This document shows, in pieces, positions 20,225-32,265 of a stretch of 64,000 nucleotides of DNA. A program made the translations under genes and the position numbers. Origin of the DNA: Platanthera guangdongensis (lineage: Eukaryota > Streptophyta > Magnoliopsida > Asparagales > Orchidaceae); contig CM077150.1 of assembly GCA_039583875.1 (NCBI GenBank), forward strand, positions 50,916,261 through 50,980,260, given 5' to 3'. The notes beneath the pieces were generated by a model. The model had not been told where the DNA came from. It worked only from the letters and a program-made list of their open reading frames with translations, and did not search any database. The stretch's first letter is position 1. Each line of letters starts with the position of its first letter.

Positions 20225-20750
20225 AGGAGAATCCTCTTAAGGAATATCTGGAAGAAGCTGGTGGATGAGACGAGAAGGAAGTGGCCAAGATGACAATGCC
20301 TTTGCTGAAGAGTTGAAGAATCAAAAAGATCAACGTCATGGTCAAGAAAGAAGAGGTGACCACTGGTAGTCCCAGTAGCAATCTTAACTTTTGAGATAGA
20401 ATCTGAGGAGCAAGTGGTACCCATAAAAGTAACCGTACAATTTAACTTAGTGCAAAGAGCATGAACAGAGAGTAAATTGCACGGGAAAGTAGGAATATAG
20501 AGAGTTTCCTCTATTAGCAAAGACGAAGAAAGGCACATAGTGCCAACACCATGCACATGAGCAGAAGTCCCATCAGCAATAACCATAGGAGACAACCTGT
20601 TTTGTTCAAGCAAAGAGGAAAACAAATGAGAGTTATCACTCATGCGACAAGTGGCACCAGAGTGCATAAGCCACTTATCAGAGGAGGCCACAAGAGCACG
20701 AGTAGTAGAAGAGATACAGGAAGCCATACTCAAGAAGAAACTGGAAAGCA
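20225..20750 (-). pseudogene. Cop2 protease and GAG-pre-integrase region
   Basis: The frame contains DKWLMHSGATCRMSDNSHLFSSL, the copia protease motif in which Asp of DSGA is replaced by His, then the conserved IEETLYIPTFPCNLLSVHALC and the GAG-pre-integrase words TSGHLFFLDHDVD and RHCHLGH. Cop1 has WLIDSGATNHM at the same place. Loss of the catalytic Asp makes the protease inactive. The 60 or so hydrophobic codons upstream in the open frame (20889-20750) come from the leader repeat, not gag. Confidence 0.85.
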
Positions 20751-20838
20751 GAAAGACTAACCGCACAGTTAGAAACAAGTCGGCAAAGAAGGCGTAGAAA
20801 GAAACTGACCACAGGAAAGGTCGCAGAAAAAAATGAGA

Positions 20839-21144
20839 AATAGCACGGTCACGGTGAAAAAACACCAGCGGCAAGAAAAGAGGCCGCAACCAAAAAGTGG
20901 AGCCCGCAGCGGAGAGAGATGTCGCAACAATAAGAGAGACAAAATAAAGGGGAGGAAGAGATCACACTGTCACGGTGTCAACACACCAGCGACAAGGAAC
21001 ACATTACGACAAAAATGTGGTACTCGCAGCAAAGAGGAAACAAGCCGTGCGAACAAACCAAGTCGCAATAAAGAGAGATTAACAAAGGCAGTAAGAGCAA
21101 AAGAAGCCGCCCAACAAACCACGCGAACAAACCAAGCCGCAGAG
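20839..21144 (-). repeat. Cop2 leader tandem repeats (protease-side half)
   Basis: About 120-bp units: the plus-strand word AACACACCAGCGGCAAGGAA (with changes) occurs near 20861 and 20982, and again at about 61350 on the far side of Ath1. CACGGTC/GTCACGGTG words precede it. The repeats occupy the place where gag would be expected, between PBS and protease. Ath1 is inserted in this array, with TSD ACAAG at 21145-21149. Confidence 0.75.
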
Positions 21145-21149
21145 ACAAG

Positions 21150-23337
21150 TGATGTGAAAAATATTTGCAAAGAGAATAAAAACCGAACTAGCATTCCAAC
21201 GAGGCATGTATACCTATCGAATTGTAGTTAGGGGACACAAGTGTCGTTTTAAAATCTGGGGACTGTTGAGTAATCTTACTCACACGAAAACTATTATCTC
21301 ATCGAGAGATTGTTTTAGGGTTTAAGAGAAAGCTAAATGCGATTAAGAAAAGAAATATTGCGCTAAAAAGAGAACTACTTGTAGTTAAATAGAGAGCTAC
21401 TAAAATTGATTACAATGAGGGGTTGAACAATGATAAAGAAAAGCACTTGATCGAGAATTACCTCGGCTAAAGTTGATCAAAAATATGCGATAATAAACTC
21501 TAACTTAATAAGGCAAAGGACCTTGACCGTGGAGGTTCCAAAAGCATGAACACGCTTCTCTCGAAGTCGTGCCCACCTGAGTTTAGGAAGGTCCGACCGA
21601 ACTCTCGTCCAAATCAAAGGCCTAAAGCTCGCTTTACGTTGTGAACCCCGCTATTAGATTTCACTCCAATCCAGGAGATTTAACGTCTGCCTCTCTCGAG
21701 GGGTGCGTGCAACTCTCTTTACTCTTAAGCGGTTACTCCAAACTACGAGCCTCTCAGCTAACTAAGAGTGGAAACAAAGATGGAAAATATACATCGATAA
21801 TATATCTCCAAACATGATTAATCAAGAGTAAATCAAAGGTCTAAGCCTTACAAAAAAGAGCAAACTAGAGCATTATAACTTAATCAACTCGAATCTCGGA
21901 TCATCAAGATCGAGTACAAGGAGGATTAGTTACTCATGGTGAAGTGGAGGGAGAGAGGTGAGCAGAAGTGCATGGAAACAAAAATAGGGACAAAAAAAAT
22001 TAAACAGATCTTATATTAAATCAAACAGAGAGCTATACTTCAAATATAAAAAGTTACAATTGCAGGAAATGAAAAACTAAGCAGCACTAAAACTAAAACT
22101 GAAATTTAACTGCTCTATTACAGAAAACTGAAATCAAAATAAACAAAGAAGTTAAAATAAAAAAATAAGAGAGAGGGAGAACACTAAGGGAGAAACGAAA
22201 TTGGCAGCACATCCCCTCTCCCAAAATTTCGGTCTGTTTTTCTCAAGGGTTGGGGCTATATTTATAGAGCTTTCTTGGGTTGGTCACGCCCCAATGTCAC
22301 GCCCGGGGAGGGCATGCCAGATGGGTGTGACATGTATGGGGTCAAGCCTTGGTACGAGTTCTGGCGGGAAATGATGATTGAAATGGTATGGGTTGACATA
22401 TATTTATTGCAGCAGCAGGCTTTTGTGAAAAAGGCGGGACACGTCCTCCGCAGCAGGTAAACTCGACGAACTGGAGGAGGGAGCTCGATGAAATCAGAGG
22501 AGAAGGATGGAGAGCTCGACTAAATTGAAGAAAAGAGATGGTGGAGGGGAGCTCGACGATCTTCGAATGCAGAAGGCGAGGTCGACGAACTGGGAGAAGT
22601 TCGTCGAACGTAGAAAGAAGGCGGAGTTCGTCGAAATGGATGAGAGAAACGTCAAACTGAGAAGAGAAGGGGGAGCTCGACGAAATCAGAGGAGTTCGTC
22701 GAACCCAGAAAGTGAGTTCGACGAAATGGCTGAAGATGAGTTCGACGAATGGAGAGAAGAGAAGGTGGATGGGAGATCGACAAAATGATCTCGACGAACT
22801 AGCTGAAGGCTGAGTTCGACGAGATGGTTGAAGGCTGAGATCGATGATCTGGTTGAAGGCTGAGGTCGACGAATTGTGCTGAGTTCGACGAAATCTAGAC
22901 GATCAGCCTGAGCTCGATGAAATGAGCGAGACGAATTGTGCTGAGATCGACGAAATCTGGGCTAAAGGCTGTGCTCGACGAACTTAGCTCGATGAAATAT
23001 GCTGAGATCGACGAAATCTAGGCTAAAGCCTAAGCTCGACGATCTGGCTGAGCTCGACGAACTTAGCTCGACGAAATGAGCTCGACGAAATGAGCTTGAC
23101 GAAATGGCTTATGGCAGTACTCTTCCACGGGGATCAGGCTGCACGCCCGATGACACGCCCAGGGAGGGCGTGTCGGGTAATTTTGGCCGAAAACTGAGAA
23201 AATCTGCAAAAAGAAGAGAAAACATTAGTGGTATTAAAATATATACAAAACGAGGTCAAAATAAAACTATACAAACATGATTTCTATATTAAACCTAATA
23301 ATTACCCCAGTAGTTTAAACTACAAAATATATTATCA
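21150..23337 (-). repeat. Ath1 3' LTR (2188 bp)
   Basis: Collinear with 59059-61281. A minus-strand TATA box (CTCTATAAATATAG) lies near 22255-22268. U3 holds a TCGACGAA array (22454-23107). It also has GACACGCCC/GGGCGTGTC inverted words, for example arms ACACGCCC at 23153-23160 and GGGCGTGT at 23166-23173. Confidence 0.95.
22454..23107 (-). repeat. TCGACGAA short-motif array in Ath1 U3
   Basis: At least a dozen TCGACGAA copies, each followed by CT, AT or TG words (CTCGACGAACT, TTCGACGAAATGG, GTCGACGAATTG), irregularly spaced by about 12-60 bp. TCGATGAA and TCGACGAT variants fill some gaps. The array is repeated at 60371-61052 in the other LTR. Spacing is too irregular and the units too short for CRISPR; they behave like a motif cluster. 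Confidence 0.9.
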
Positions 23338-25460
23338 AACTCCTCCAAGCTTAAGCTTTGCTTGTCCTCAAGCAAAAATATAAAAACTAGTTATCATAAA
23401 GTTACTAATCAGGAAAAATTCTAATTAAGCTACCACAAGTATCATGCGAAATTCTAAGTAGGGAGAAGGTGAAACGTAAAATTAAAACAATTACTTAAAC
23501 ATGGTTTAACAATTTATAAACTTTACTAACGAAAATAAATCATCCAAAATTTTAACAAAATTTTTTAAATAAATTTAAGTAAAGCAACAAAATGAAAAAC
23601 GCATTGAGTTGTTAATGGATCCAAGGGACACATTAGAACTATATCAATCAAATAACAAAAATCTAAATTTAAATCCAAAACTATAATATTTTATTTTTCT
23701 TCTTTAGTTCGATAATAAATAAAAATCAAAAACATGAATCAAAATGACTTATTAGGACAGAAACCTTTGGTTTAGGCACATAATTAGGAATGGAATTCAA
23801 AGATAAACATGAAAGATTAAAATCACACTAAAGCAAAATAAAAAGTTTCAAAAAATTTCAACATAAATAAATTATTTTTCTTTCTTTTTCTTTTTCATTT
23901 TCTTTTCCCTTTTTTTCTTTTTCTTTCTTTCTTCTTTTCAAAATAGAGGCCATAAATATTTTGTCTTTTCACTTTGAAATTGGCCAAACAAAAGTAAACT
24001 TCTTTTGAGCATACATTTTTCAAAAAATTCTCCAATCAAATCACAAAAACAACCCTATCATAATCATGAAAATTTTTTTAATGAAACTCAAAAGACTCAT
24101 GTGATTAGATTGGTTGGAACATTTTAGCTTTGGTGAAAATGAAATGATAAGTGGAGCTGTCAAATGGAATAGGAAAAAGACTCAAAAGAGGCTAACTAGG
24201 GAAAAACATTAGGTTGGCAAGAAGGTTCAAACAAAAACAAAAATGGCCTAAATCATTTTCATGCTTCTAAAATTTACCTAAAGCATTAGTTTTGAAAATT
24301 TTCAAAAAGCAAGTTCTAGACAATAAAAGAAGACTAATGAAATTATCTTGAAAATAAAAATAATAAGTATCTTGGATCGTTCACATCTACTACGCTAATC
24401 AAGAGTTGACATTACAGAAATTATCCAAAAATGAAAAGAAAAATAGTGGATGAAATATTTTTTGAAAGTAAAGAGAATAAAGAACGAAAAATCAAAATAG
24501 AAATGTGAGTTTTAGAAAAAAACGTTTCACATTAACATGCTACCGCGAATTAGAAACACAACAAAGCCAATATTTTACTTGTGAAACATAATTAGAAAGA
24601 TTGGTTAGAAATATTATAATTAGCTAAGTTGTTCTAAGGAATATTGAGAAAAACAAAACAAAAATAAGGGGTACTATTGAAATACCAAAATCCGTTTAAA
24701 CAAAACAAATAACATATATATATATTTTTTTATTTTGAAATATTCTCTTTTTTTGGATTTTTAAGATATTCACTTTTTTGGATTTTTAAGATATATATAA
24801 AAAATGTTTTGATTTTGATTTTTTTAAGGAAACAAAATAAACACAAGAGAAGAAGGAAATCCTCCCCCAAGCTTAAAATGGACATTGTCCTCAATGAAGA
24901 AAGGAGGGGAAGGAGAGAGAGAAAAATTAAAACGTAAATATAAGTACAGAATTAAAAACAGGTACTTCCCCGAATTTACGAATCGCGAAAGGTTGTTTGA
25001 TGCCGCTCCCCCATGCTTGCGTTTTGGATCTTCATGAAATGTCTTCTTTGGACTTCGTGATGGATTCAGTAGCGTTGGAGCAGGAGATCGCAAAAGCTTC
25101 AGCTTGTCAGAGCCGTTCGGGACAAAAAGTGTAAAATAAAAAAAATAGAAAAATAACTTGAGTTGCCTCCCAAGAGCGCCCTTTGTTTAAAACGTCATTT
25201 GAGCTCGACGCAACAAAATAATATTGTCCAAAAGATTATTGTCCAAAATAATATTTAAAGTTTTTAACAAAAATAAAAAAGTCTTAAGCTAGTTAAAGTT
25301 CGGATCATGTAAAATAAAATTAATACAGTTTGGACTGGCATCACCATAGAAATAAAGTTTATGACGTTGACCATTCACTTTGAACTCACCCTTATCAGGG
25401 TGTGAAATTAAAATCGTGCCATACGGAAGTCTTCTTTAACAGTAAACGGCCCAGACCATT
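23338..25460 (-). other. Ath1 3' non-coding region and PPT
   Basis: Strongly AT-rich, with poly-T/C and poly-A runs and no supported frame. The PPT is plus-strand AACTCCTCC (23338-23346), reading GGAGGAGTT on the minus strand directly at the LTR. It lies in an AAGCTTGGAGGAG context. A second AAGCTTGGGGGAGG occurs at about 24863-24877 (minus), just after the likely end of pol, as Athila/Tat elements often show. No envelope-like gene is visible. Confidence 0.7.
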
Positions 25461-28400
25461 GTGATTTTTACTTGCCCGGAAATAAATGTAAACGTGAATT
25501 ATATAAAAGAACTTGGTCACCCGGCTTGAAGTATTTTGGGTGCCTTAAGTGCTTGTCGTGAAAACGCTTCTTCCGCTCTTTATAAAATTTGTTATTTTTG
25601 TAAGCGTAAGAGCGGCACTCGTCGAGCTCGTTAATTTGAAATTTTCTAAGGTTGCCGACAGAGTGGTGATCGAAATTTAAAAACCTTAAGGCCCAAAAAG
25701 CGCAGTGTTCTAATTCTACAGGTAAATGACACGATTTTCCAAAGACCAACCGATATGGCGTACAGCCGGTGATGATTTTGTATGCTGTTCGGTAGGCCAA
25801 TAGAACATCGTCTAATTTGGTTGACAAATCTTTTCTAGAGGTGGAAACAGTCTTTTCTAAAATTCCTTTAAGCTCTTTGTTCACTACTTCGACTTATTCG
25901 TTAGTTTGGGGGTGGTTGGCAATTGAAAGCTTATGCGTAACGACGTATTTAATAAGAATTTTTGAAAACTACGCGTTACAAAAAATCTGAAAACCTATCA
26001 CTAACGATGGCTCGTGGCATACCGAATCGAGAAAATAATTTTTTCAAAAACGTAATTATGACTCGGGCGTCGTTAGTAGGAAGAGCTTGGGCTTCAGCCC
26101 ACTACGAAACATAATCTACAGCAACTAAAATGAATTTATTCCCGAAGCTAGAAGGAAGGGGGCCAACAAAATCAATTCCCCAGAGGTAGAAAACTTCGCA
26201 CTCAAGGAAATAATTTTGCGACATTTCATCTTTATTGGAAATATTTCCCGACCGTTGGCAACTATCACACCTACTCACAAAGGTTTGTGCATCTTTAAAC
26301 AGGCTAGACCAGTAAAAACCCCCGCAAAGCACTTTGTGAGCGGTGCGAGCAGCTTGATAGTGACCACCAGTCGGTCCTTCATGCAAATTTTTTAAAATAT
26401 CTAATCCTTTTTCAAAAGAGACGCATCTCCTTATCATTTGGTCCGCACAGACTCAGAAAAGATGCGGTTCCTCCCAAAAATAGTTCTTCAACTCAGAAAA
26501 GAATCTCTTCTTTTGTTGAGAGGAGAACGCTTTCGGAATGACACGAGCCACCAAATAGTTGGCTATATGTGCAAACCAAGGAGAGAGGGATGTGTTAATT
26601 AAAAGAAGCTTCTCATCGGGGAAGAAATCATTAAAAGATTTTTCATCTAATTTTTCTATATAAGGATTATCTAATCGTGAGAGATGGTCGGCGGCCAAAT
26701 TCTTGGCACCTCGCTTATCACGTATTTCTACGTCAAACTCTTGGAGGAGTAAGAACCAGCGAATCAGGCGCGGGTTGGCATCCGTGTTTGCAAGAGGATA
26801 CTTGAGGGCCGAGTGGTCCGTAAAAAATGATAATTTTGGAAAGCGTGATATATGAACGGAATTTATCAAAAGCGAAAAAACCAGCTAGGAGCTCTTTCTC
26901 GGTTGTGGTATAATTCTCTTGTGCTGATGTATGTGTTTTACTTGCATAATAGATGAGGTGAAAGTTTTTAGATATGCGTTGTCCTAGTACGGCTCCCACC
27001 GCAAAACTACTCGCATCGCACATAATTTCAAAGGGAAGGCCCCACACCGGAGCTCTCATAATAGGGGCATTAATTAACTTTTCTTTTATTGTTTCAAAGG
27101 CAGATAGACAAAGGTCATCAAAAATAAACGGGGTATCTTTTTCTAAAAGATGAGTAAGGTGTTTGGTGATTTTGGAGAAGTCTTTTATGAAGCGGCGGTA
27201 GAAGCCAGCGTACCCTATGAAACTTCTTATAGCTTTGACGTTCGTAGGCGGCAATAGCTTCTCGATAACTTCTATCTTAGCTATGTCTACCTCAATTCCT
27301 CTTGTACAAATCTTATGACCCAAAACTAACCCTTCCCTCACCATAAAATGACATTTTTCTCAATTTAGGGCAAAATTAGTTTCTTCGCATTTTTCTAAGA
27401 CTTCTTCGAGGTTTTCTAAGTAACTATCAAAGGAATCACCGAACACGGAGAAATCATCCATAAACACCTCCATAATGCTTTCTACATACTTGTCTAAGAT
27501 AGCGAGCATACATCGCTGGAATGTAGCTGACGCATTGTATAATCCAAACGACAATCTTTGGTAAGCAAAGGTGCCAAAGGGACAAGTAAACGTAGATTTC
27601 TCCTGGTCCTCGAGAGAGATGGGGATTTGAAAGTACCCCGAGAGACCATCAAGAAAATAGTATAAGCTATGGCTGGATAATCGCTCTAAAATTTGATCGA
27701 TGAACGACAAGGGGAAGTGGTCCTTGCGGGTGGCTATGGTGGCTTCATACAATGTTTTGGAAATTCTTTCTTTTTCAAAAATAATGTCTTCATAGGCTTT
27801 TCCTTTATACAGAAAATTGAAAGGAGTGGAGCTAGTGGCCATGGTGGCTTCTTGTAGAGATTCATTTGGAAGAGTTGAAGAAAAACAAAAATCAAAAAAT
27901 TTATTTTCATTTTTGGGAAGGCAGTAGGAAGATTCTTTACCTAAGGCATCTAAGAAAAAATAGGAGTCGTCATTCTCTAGGGTATTCTTCATTGAGGGTA
28001 TTATAGAGAAGGTTACTTCATCATCGCCTACTCGTAGGAAGAGATTACCATTGCTTACGTCAATGATAGATCGGGAGGTGGCAAGGAAGGGTCGGCCAAG
28101 GATCAAGGTCACCTCGATGTCTTCTTCGATGTCCAATATGACGAAATCCACTAGGAAGATGAATTTGTCAACTTTAACTAAGACATCCTCCACGATTCCT
28201 AACAGGTATTTAACGGATCTATCAGTGAGCTGGATACTGATGCGTGTGGGGTTGAGCCTACCAATTCCTAACTTCTTGAATAACGAGAAGGGCATCAGGT
28301 TGATACTCTCACCTAAGTCGGCCAATGTGTGCTTGACAAAAAGATCACCAAAGACACACGGAATAGAAAAACAACCTGGGTCACTGATCTTCTTTGGTAA

Positions 28401-28500
28401 ACTGTTTGTCAAGACCGCAGAGCACTCGACATTTAGTGTGACATGTGATAAGTTCTCTAACTTCTTTTTATTAGTCAGGAGGTTCTTAAGATAATTAGCA
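25460..28500 (-). pseudogene. Ath1 pol (PR-RT-RNase H-INT), decayed
   Basis: From right to left: NLLTNKKKLENLSHVTL and the protease region (ADLGESINLMPFSLFKKLG, VDFVILDIEED, LILGRPFLATS); RT (TRKDHFPLSFIDQIL, FLDGLSGYFQI, FMDD at about 27454-27465); VLGHKICTRGIEVD; RNase H (FEIMCDASSFAVGAVLGQR, FFTDHSALKYPL); integrase finger ([17 protein letters not shown]...[11 protein letters not shown]) and [17 protein letters not shown]; integrase C-terminal part (DDVLLAYRTAYK, CHLPVELEHCAFWAL). The N-terminal RT palm, with the usual CMDYRKLN block, is missing between the protease and TRKDHFPL. A TGA (27360-27362), a frameshift near 26800 and stops near 26100-25900 also break it. Confidence 0.9.
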
Positions 28501-30554
28501 TGTAACGCCACCATTTGTCCCATGGAATATAACAGTGGGTCTGGCTGGGGCCCCATGCCATATTTCACAGACAAACAGCGTAATTACGTATGAAAATCAA
28601 AATCTCAATCTACTCGTAGCCTAACTCAAAGCATTCTAGCGCAGCATTTTATTTACATGAACTCATCACAGCGAATGTCCACTAAATATATAAATTCCAC
28701 ATTTATATATCAATCAGGAAGGTATACAAATACACACGCTCATGGCCTTAAGGCCTTACAGGTTGCTCTTTACAAACATATACAATTTCATACATCGGTA
28801 CGTAGGCCGGCCACACATGAAATCCAAACATTCTTCACACAGCCTTCAAGGGCCTTCGCAGCAAGCCTTTATTCTACTCAATTCAATTCAATTCACTAGC
28901 ACCTGCAAATAATCATCCACCCCAAGAGAGGTAAACAAAATAAGGGTCAACATTAGCTGACCAATTATAGCGACCCTACCCCTTACCCGAGACAGTGGTT
29001 CCTTTCCTGTATGCATTGCCATCATACTACCAATCACAACCCTATCACAAATTCCGGTATCCACCTGACGCTCCGTGCACTCAGGGCACCCTATTGGTGT
29101 ACCAGATATACCCGTCGTCCACCGCCGATTAGAGGTTTTTAACTTGTTGGTTAGCCAAGCCTAGTCCACCAATCCCGCAGGCTTGCGACATTCTGCCCAT
29201 CCCACTCAGAGGTACTAACCTCACATCAAACATGAGCAGATCGACCCACCCTAATGGTTTAGCAAGCCAGGTTTATCTGTGTTCCCCAGGCATTACCACC
29301 AATCGACCTCCCATTCTAATACAGATCGACCCACCCTAGTAGAGTAGCAAGCCGGGTTAACCTCAGCTACCCAGGCATTGCCACCAAGTGACCCCTCAAC
29401 TAATACAGATCAACCCACCCTAGTGGTGTAGCAAGCCGGGTTTAACTCGCGCTCCCCAGGCGTTGCTACCAATTGACCTCTCATGACAACTAGGAGTTTT
29501 TACAAAGCATCCAAGATTAACATCCATACATCCATACATCCATACAACAGAGGCTACATGCATATATATTACATAGCATCAAATCCATGGAGTCTTCTCC
29601 GGTTTACCCATAACCAGCACCAATCCAGACTAACCATCTAGATGGGCTTCACACAGCATGCCTATGTCTTATTATACACTTCCGGCTCTAGATGCAGACT
29701 CAACCAAGGAATCACTTACGATGTCCACCTCTTAGTGGAGGATTCCATGCATATGCATGAAGAAAGGACTTCAATGTCCAAGAAGGATATCGTTACCCAT
29801 GAAGATTGCTTTGGAGACATGAACTAGCTGGATGGAACTCACCGCCTCGGCTTTGCCTTCATGAATTCAAACTCGGATCTTGCTTCCGCACTCCGCAGCT
29901 CCTCCAGCAGCTGGTTTCCCCTTTCCCTTCCTTGCTCCCTTGCCCTCCCTATCTCTCTCTTTGAGAATGAGAAGAATAAGAAGAATGGCTTGAATAAGCT
30001 TCTCCCTCCCCCCTCATTCTCGGTCTTATCTCAGCATGTAAGAGCTTGGGTCCTTGTATCCATGATAAGGGAATGAACGACCTTGATTTGCCCAAAAATA
30101 GGCTGAACACGGCCAGACACGCCCTGTGAGACTCTCGTATCACAGGCTGTGTCCCTTAAGCGGCACACAACCGACTCAAATCCAAACATTACAAGGCCGT
30201 ATGACATGCCCATGTCATACCCTACACGTCTGTATCATGGTCGACATGCCCATGTCTGGCAGCCGTGTAATTCACCAAGCACAACATCAGCTCACCCGAG
30301 TGGGACACAACCATGGGAAATGCCCATGTCCTAAACCATGTACCCAAAGACACACTAGTGTCTCTCAACACACGTATGTCTGGCTAAATCCCACAAAGGA
30401 CACGCCCTGTGATATGCCCATGTCACAGGCCGTGTACTCCCCTTACTTGCCGCTTGACCATTGTCGAGCGCAGTTCGTCGACCCGAGCACGACACGACCG
30501 TGTCCCATGCCGTGTCACCCAACCTGAACCCAACTTGGGCTTTGGGGTGTTACA
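28501..30554 (-). repeat. Tek2 3' LTR (2054 bp)
   Basis: On the minus strand it starts TGTAACACCCCAAAGCCC and ends GGTGGCGTTACA. The U3 end (30080-30520) has weakened ACACG/CCCATGTC words in place of the clean GACACGCCCGTGTC of its relatives; many CG are TG or CA here. Plus-strand CATCCATACATCCATACATC (about 29522) is a short tetranucleotide repeat. The PPT lies at 30555-30572 (minus-strand AAGGAGGGGAGGAT). Confidence 0.92.
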
Positions 30555-30959
30555 ATCCTCCCCTCCTTCAAAAAAATTTCATCCTGAAATTTGGCTCGAC
30601 TACAGACATTCACTGAACCACTCGTGACATCATCAGCAATCGATTACACGAATAAAACGAGCCGGGTTGGAGCTCAGAGGCCGCATCTTGTCTCACCCCA
30701 AGGCATCACATAAAGAAAACATCACATGTAGGACATACACACATACATATCCCTCACAGGTGCACATCCATCCACTCACCATTTCATCAGCCAAAAACAT
30801 CATATATACACCATGATCGCTCGACTACATAACCATCTCATTATTCATGCCTTATATACAACATTTAGTCATATTACCAAAGTACGACGGGGCACGATTC
30901 TATGATTACTTCTGCTCACTTGCATTATTTTGCATATTGCGTTTCATAGCCTCATGGAG
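30555..30959 (-). other. Tek2 internal remnant between gag and PPT (pol deleted)
   Basis: About 400 bp with the PPT at its left edge and no recognisable protease, RT, RNase H or integrase words in any frame. In Tek1 the same interval holds 3.5 kb of pol. Confidence 0.7.
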
Positions 30960-32101
30960 TTCCAAATTAAACACACGAGGCTGAACTTAACCAATTGAGC
31001 TTTGCGGCTCTTGCACCTCCAAATTATGCAGTCGAGGTTGCGTCCGGGATGCAAATGACTCGGCCACTGCTTTGCCCTTTTCTTCATAAGACACACTTAT
31101 TCTTTTCTCACTCCTTGACGGGGCATTCCAAAAATAATGGGCTATAAGTCCTTGCTTCCCATAGTTAAAACATGTACGTGTATCCACACGTCCTTGCCCA
31201 TATGTTGCCCCCGAAGAGACAGTCGACGGAGTTGAGTCATCAGGTCTAAACCTTTTCTTATCTCGTCTCTTAAACTCCAACTGTTCTGACTACGGAACTT
31301 TAAATTCCGGCTTTGCCACCGCCAGGCTACTCTTCTCTTTTACCTGCTTCAAATCCTTCTCTAGCGCACGGGCTGTATCTACCAATGCTTGGAAGCCTTG
31401 GTTCACCGAACTCGGGAGTGCCAATCTTAACTCATCCCGTAGTCCCTCACAAAATCGATTCGTCTTCGGTGCCTCCTCAGCGAAAGTAGATCCCGCATAG
31501 CATCCCAGTCTGGTAAACTCATGAAGGTATGTATCAATATCAGTCTCACCCTGCACCAGACGCTGAAATTCGTTTTCCATCGTTATTCGCTGCGACATTG
31601 GCAAATACTTGGCTAGAAATAATTGTGAGAATTCATCAATTGAGACCTCCTATAATCCTCGACCTGCCAGTGATGCACTTCCACGTCATCCCACCACAGT
31701 CTCGCATCTCCCTCCAGTAGAAAAGTGGCTAAGGTCACTTTCTGCTCCTCCGCAGTCCTGATTGCAGTCAGGATCCTCTTCACTCTTGCAAGCCAATCCT
31801 CCGCCTGCGTTGGGGAAATCGCCCCACCAAATGTAGGTGGATGAAACTTCATAAACCTTTTCAACTGCTCATCCGTTGCTTGCTCGTCCACCACAACTTC
31901 AGTGCACTCTTGCCTCGCACCGGGCCGTACTGGCACCCCTGTAGGCCTTGCCTGCCTAGTAGGCTGTGCTTGTAAAACTGTGAGCACCATCTCATTCACC
32001 ACACGTACGGTCTCCGCCGAGGGAGGTGCAGGCGCTTCAACTGGTGTCGCACTCTCGTCTAAATGATGGGGATCAGACTGCCCGGCACCACTCCTCGCCA
32101 T
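30960..32101 (-). pseudogene. Tek2 gag, frameshifted
   Basis: The start ATG (MARSGAGQSD) is intact at 32101. The capsid core reads VTLATFLLEGDARLWWDDVEVH, then a frameshift near 31610, MPMSQRITMENEFQRLVQGETDIDTYLHEFTRLG and FCEGLRDELRLALPS. After an in-frame stop near 31283 the zinc knuckle region reads CFNYGKQGLIAHYFW, with the second Cys and last Cys of CCHC lost. Domain order matches Tek1 gag. Unlike Tek1 and Tek3, the first codon here is ATG. It is non-functional. Confidence 0.88.
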
Positions 32102-32247
32102 CTATAAATATACAAAATGCCATTAATCGTCCATTTCATAATGGCAACTATACATTGACGTCACATTCACGCTCCTCACATGCATGTATAACATTCCTAG
32201 TGGCATTCGTGAGTTCCATTATGTTCGCCCTCCCAAAAATCTGAAAC

Positions 32248-32262
32248 CTGGCTCGGATACCA
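32248..32262 (-). other. Tek2 primer binding site (tRNA-iMet)
   Basis: On the minus strand TGGTATCCGAGCCAG, three bases inside the 5' LTR edge; one change from TGGTATCAGAGC over the core. Confidence 0.8.
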
Positions 32263-32265
32263 CTT

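Noticed and set aside
22454..23107. TCGACGAA array as a CRISPR array
   Set aside because: Repeat units are about 8 bp with irregular 12-60 bp gaps, spacers are themselves repetitive, and the array lies in a plant LTR with a second copy at 60371-61052.
24824..25093. Envelope-like gene of Ath1
   Set aside because: The 89-codon frame ends in hydrophobic residues but overlaps the AAGCTTGGGGGAG region and poly-T tracts; no signal or conserved Athila env words.
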